64,000 bases of DNA, taken from positions 13,780,430 to 13,844,429 of the forward strand of contig OZ038383.1 of assembly GCA_964036045.1 (NCBI GenBank). Reading direction: 5' to 3'. This document shows, piece by piece, positions 60,226 to 64,000 of the stretch; position 1 is the first letter of the stretch, and the number at the start of each line of letters is the position of its first letter. Source of the stretch: Eutreptiella sp. 'Long Island Sound 2002'. Lineage: Eukaryota > Euglenozoa > Euglenophyceae > Eutreptiales > Eutreptiaceae. Below the pieces are notes generated by a model. It saw nothing but the letters and a program-made list of their open reading frames with translations. It searched no databases and was not told where the DNA came from. Position numbers and translations under genes: made by a program.

Positions 60226-60374
60226 AGAAACCTCCCAATCAACTAATCCTGTTTTTGGGCATCCCCCCATTTCAATAGACAGGTGCCCTGCACGTGTTGA
60301 CTCTTCCTCCCGGAGGCCGAGTGCAACGAGATGGATACCTCCTGGGAGATGCGGTTACTCACACGTCTTGTGGA

Positions 60375-60900
60375 GTGACTCTGGCGCCAAACATGTTCAC
60401 CGATGCGCTTAAAACAAGTGGAACAACACTTGCCCTGAGCTGGCGAAGGTTGGTCCTACCATTGGTTTGGTGTTGCAGCGATCCCACTTGGTGTCCAAGG
60501 ACGACGCCCAGTAAGTGTGCGTTCTCTAGGAGTGCGAGAGCCGTGGTTGCAAGGTGATCCCCGTGTTCGCTGCCGGTCTCAACTTCTCCGTCTGCTTCAA
60601 CGAGTTCTTCTTCTCCGCAGGACAGTGCCTGGTGGATGGTGTTGTTTCGTTGACTGGTCTCGCCTTGGTTGGAGGCCGCGCCAAGGCCGTTGAGACTTTG
60701 TCCTGAACCGCCCTTACACGGTGGCCCTGCCTCTTGTTTTCCAGACAACTGAGGAGTGGAAGGGGTCTCCCTTGGGTCTGCACCCTGTGCGGGTTGCACT
60801 GCAGATCGCCCGTCCCGAGTTGGACAGCGCTATTGAGCCCGTGGTCATCTCTGCCGATGGAGGACGTCATGCCAGCGGCTTTCTAGCAGCTTCATGTGTT
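60375..60900 (+). pseudogene. CHLH: ChlH magnesium chelatase H subunit, second decayed part
   Basis: Continues the ChlH match from about where the first part stopped: VTLAPNMFTDA, CPELAKVGPTIGLVLQRSHL, VSKDDAQ, ECESRGCKVIPVFAAGLNFS, LVDGVVSLTGLALVGGRAKA, then a frameshift near 60701, [48 protein letters not shown]. These are the most conserved blocks of ChlH. TAA at 60512-60514 stands where Tyr is usual and TAG at 60527-60529 where Met is usual (DDAHYVAVVMELE); alignment length is kept across them, so they are stops in a pseudogene and not an intron. The match ends near 60890. No stretch from the catalytic C-terminal two thirds was found. Confidence 0.9.
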
Positions 60901-61089
60901 GCGGTCGGCCACAGAAGTGTGAGGTGGGATGCCTCGCCATTTTCTATTTTGCATCTGAACATGTTGTTGTCATTGACCATCAGTGCTCATTAAGTCCTTG
61001 TCAAAGTGATTGTGACAACACTGGGCAGCAGCCTGGCTCAAAGGGACGGCAATACCGGCAAGTGCACATTCCCTTTCAGGCCGTAGTAC
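60901..61089. other. Short spacer
   Basis: No gene seen between the ChlH remnant and the next tandem repeat. Confidence 0.4.
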
Positions 61090-61490
61090 TCACCCCCTCA
61101 GTCCCTACCCATCAGCCCCCATGACACCCCAACCAATTTGGTTGGTGTTCATGTCTCCTAAAGGGGGGACTCCCAGAATACATAGCCTTGGGAGACATGA
61201 CACTGGACCCTCTTTTTGCATTCACCATCACCATCCCCCAACCAATTCTCCCCCCCCCCTCAGTCCCTACCCATCAGCCCCCATGACACCCCAACTCATT
61301 TGTTTGGTGTTCATGTCTCCTAAAGGGGGGACTCCCAGAATACATAGCCTTGGGAGACATGACACTGGACCCTCTTTTTGCATTCACCATCACCATCTCC
61401 CAACCAATCCTCCCCCCCCTCAGTCCCTACCCATCAGCCCCCATGACACCCCAACCCATTTGTTTGGTATTCATGCCTCTTGGGGGTTTC
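61090..61490 (+). repeat. Three tandem units of about 160 bases
   Basis: CAGTCCCTACCCATCAGCCC occurs at 61099, 61261 and 61421 (spacing 162 and 160). Each unit includes an inner inverted repeat around CATGTCTCCTAAAGGGGGGA and TGGGAGACATGAC. The third unit is truncated. Confidence 0.85.
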
Positions 61491-62212
61491 CCCCAGAACA
61501 CATAGCTTTTTGCGATCCCCTACCTGAAACCCACATTGAGGCGTGTCAACAGCGAATGAACTACTATGTCCATGCTCCACAGACACTTGGGGACATCGAT
61601 TTCGAATGGGAAAAAAAAAGCAACGCCCATTTTGGGTAATCCAGCATCTCCACTGCTGGGTACACCGTCAGTTGCTGGGACCACAACTTTTGCGCCCTAT
61701 GATGATGGTTGGGTGCAACCCTGACTGCTGGAGATGGAGAATCTGGCAATCGTGTGATGTTTGGCGACCTCAAGGGAGAGGCGGGATGCTGTCCCTCGAA
61801 GATAAGAGCAAAATTGCAGCTTTAAGTTCATGGGAAGATGGAACTGCTGATAGCGCACTGGCCTCACCAGGGTGGTACTTTGGGACCAAGATTGTTTGAT
61901 TATTATTAAGGACCGCCCCAAAGGCCAACCGCCAACTGCTAACACATGGTGTGCCCGCAGGCATTTTTGGGAAATTTGGGTACAGGAACACAATTGTTTT
62001 TCCCTTCGTTAAGGACCGCCTGCAGCCTTACGGTCAGCGAACCCATTTCAGAACCCCAGGATGGGTGATTCTGGACATTTCTACCTGTTGGGCAGTCCAG
62101 TGTGTGCAGCTGTCTGCTTGGAGATTTTGACCTGACCCAGAGCACTAACTGTGGCCAGTCCACCTTTTCAGGTGTCCAGTCCCTTCTAGCTCCCCCTGTG
62201 TGATGGACGTAT
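61491..62212. other. Unassigned spacer
   Basis: About 720 bases with no supportable frame or RNA. An A9 run lies at 61611-61619. Confidence 0.35.
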
Positions 62213-62292
62213 AACCCTTGATGCACACATAACCCTTGCCCTAACCATAATCATCACCCTCACCCTAACCATAACCATCACCATCACCATAG
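62213..62292 (+). repeat. CCCTAACCATAACC-like simple repeat
   Basis: A short irregular run of CCCTAACC, CATAACC and CATCACC words. It resembles telomere-type repeats but is degenerate and internal. Confidence 0.65.
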
Positions 62293-63135
62293 CAACCCAA
62301 GCAACTCAGGGAGGGAGCACAGGCCGGAACATGGACCTGAATGAACTGGAAGTGAGAGTGTGGACAGCAGGCGCTGAAAGTTGCGGGGAACAGGCACAGC
62401 TGGAGCCTAACGCTGACATCGCAACCTGACCATTGAGGCCCGGTGCTTGCCACCTGCTCCTTTTGCATTTGTGATGGTTGGGTTTGCACAGTGCACAGAT
62501 TTTTCTCGTCTGCCGATGCAACCCTCTTAGGCTGTCTACTGGGTCAGCAGGACAGTGTAAAGATTTATAAGCACCGTCACTAAAAAGTACACAAAAAGAG
62601 GATTTGGGTTTATTAAAACAAAAAGCAAGCCACGATGGGGAGAGCAGGAGAGAAAGCCCCATCCAATTTGGGACTGCCATGGAGAATCTGCTTCTTATGG
62701 GTGGCTTGCATGCTACAATGCATTATGACCGGAGTTGTTGACCATCTGGCATTTTGGACAAATGGAAAGAAAGGTTAGTGTAGCCAAGATGAAAAAAACA
62801 AGAGAAGTGTATGTTTGATGTGGGATTGTCGCTAAGTGTCCGCTGGAATACGTGTTTTTTTCCTTTTCAAATGTCAGCTATTCGGTAGCTATTAGTGGCA
62901 TCCATGGAATTGGGCATCATTATGTGTATTAAGAACATACAAAACCATCCATTCAACACGCATCTCAGTTGATGATGTGGGAATATACACCGATGCTGTG
63001 TTGTTACCCTTTGCATCCTGTATGTGTATGTCAATGTATAGGGATAAATCAGACAATGAATGCAAGGGTACCCCATATATGCTATGATGCAGAGTATGCG
63101 GATCATTTTCGGTGCCCATATGTGCTTTTGTACCA
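62293..63135. other. Unassigned AT-rich spacer
   Basis: About 840 bases. No gene, RNA or repeat is supported. The right edge runs into the 200-base array. Confidence 0.35.
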
Positions 63136-63735
63136 CAATCATAGGCAAGTACCACTAGATTTTCATGGACAAACCATACCCAAGTGGACGACAAATAATT
63201 CATGAACACATGTAGCATTTCATTGGTTGTATGATTGCTTCCACCATTTTCTTTCATTGCATTTACAATGTGGCAATTTATTGATGGTTGTGCAGGTTTT
63301 TGATTGCCAAAATAGACATTGTTCTTTTTTCTTCGCAATCATAGGCAAGTACCACTAGTTTTCCATGGACAAACCATACCCAAGTGGACGACAAATAATT
63401 CATGAACACATGTAGCATTTCATTGGTTGTATGATTGCTTCCACCATTTTCTTTCATTGCATTTACAATGTGGCAATTTATTGATGGTTGTGCGGGTTTT
63501 AGATTGACAAAATAGACATTGTTCTTTTTTCTTCGCAATCATAGGCAAGTACCACTAGTTTTCCATGGACAAACCATACCGAAGTTGACGACAAATAATT
63601 CATGAACACATGTAGCATTTCATTGGTTGTATGATTGCTTCCACCATTTTCTTTCATTGCATTTACAATGTGGCAATTTATTGATGGTTGTGCAGGTTTT
63701 TGATTGCCAAAATAGACATTGTTCTTTTTTCTTCG
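63136..63735 (+). repeat. Three tandem units of 200 bases
   Basis: CAATCATAGGCAAGTACCAC starts at 63136, 63336 and 63536, exactly 200 bases apart. Units differ at only a few bases. AT-rich, with no coding frame that survives the period. Confidence 0.92.
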
Positions 63736-64000
63736 CCGCCATTAGATGCCATTCTTTTTTTGATTTCAATGCATGGTGACACCAAAAGAGCTTGAAAATT
63801 TTGATGGTTTATCTGGAGTTAAGGCAAACAAGCTAGCCGTTGTGCCGAGAGCTGATTGTTATCTCATTGTACAATTTTTTCTTTTGAAGGTGGCGCATTT
63901 GCAACCTTTGCAACCAACAATGCATATTTTTCAAGTGAGAAATGTTTCTGGTTATCTGAAGTTACCCATCCAATAGCTTTTGTCACCCTTGGGGACCCCA
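63736..64000. other. Window end, unassigned
   Basis: A short plus-strand frame (MVTPKELENFDGLSGVKANK at 63773) is protein-like but only 67 codons and unrecognised. No further call is possible. Confidence 0.3.

Noticed and set aside
60511-60529. GTAAGTGTGCGTTCTCTAG inside ChlH looks like a 19-base intron, as in chlorarachniophyte nucleomorphs.
   Set aside because: Removing it deletes seven conserved residues; leaving it in keeps exact alignment length with V and V matching (stop-VCVL-stop against YVAVVM). It is two stop codons, not an intron.
62213-62292. CCCTAACC words as a telomere or chromosome end.
   Set aside because: The run is short, irregular and mixed with CATCACC words, and sequence continues beyond it; at most an internal degenerate simple repeat.

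Overview
The window reads as accessory, repeat-rich nuclear DNA of a photosynthetic eukaryote, most likely an alga. The support is indirect. There are chromodomain Ty3/gypsy retrotransposons and an APE/RNase H LINE, and a decayed but clear copy of the magnesium-chelatase H subunit (ChlH), an enzyme of chlorophyll synthesis. There is a GTP-type PEP carboxykinase remnant with a splice-acceptor-like border, MFS transporter exons bounded by AG and GT, and many minisatellites. The lineage cannot be named from this sequence alone. No rRNA, tRNA, CRISPR array or bacterial operon was seen.

Layout. 1-12115: a Ty3/gypsy element on the minus strand (element 1; 1.26-kb LTRs, two gag-like blocks and a pol with chromodomain, all in one frame broken only by TGA and TAG). 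It sits in an open reading frame of an older repeat. 12116-15842: that older repeat, with short perfect palindromes and a 666-codon minus-strand frame of unknown family carrying four isolated stops. 15843-16985: a broken LINE reverse transcriptase. 17362-19561: a short LTR element (602-base LTRs, 4-base target duplication, one 193-residue protein). 19775-20207: PEP carboxykinase pseudo-exon. 20551-28000: repeats of a coiled-coil protein family, an 815-base dispersed repeat, minisatellites and TTCAACC palindromes. 29493-40253: a complete, young Ty3/gypsy element on the plus strand (element 2; LTRs differing at 2 of 532 bases, 5-base target duplication, initiator-Met primer site). 41432-42246: second copy of the 815-base repeat. 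43338-50952: a minus-strand LINE with an unknown first protein, an AlkB-like dioxygenase, then endonuclease, reverse transcriptase, RNase H and a Cys/His-rich tail. 51748-52497: an orphan 249-codon frame. 52877-54918: six 337-base tandem units. 54919-60900: a decayed ChlH gene split by 4.9 kb that holds MFS transporter exons on the same strand. 59436-63735: three more tandem arrays.

How it works together. Most coding capacity belongs to mobile elements. Both gypsy elements have their gag and pol blocks in one frame separated by an amber codon. In element 2 the codon is followed at the expected spacing by a sequence able to form an H-type pseudoknot, and in element 1 by nested hairpins, which points to gag-pol expression by stop-codon readthrough. 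Both carry a module related to the adenine-methyltransferase-like domain of DIRS elements between protease and reverse transcriptase; its NPPF motif survives only in element 2. The LINE expresses its second protein from a stop-start ATGA overlap, and that protein has the iron and 2-oxoglutarate ligands of AlkB enzymes. Host-derived sequence (ChlH, PEP carboxykinase) is decayed; the MFS exons look better preserved.
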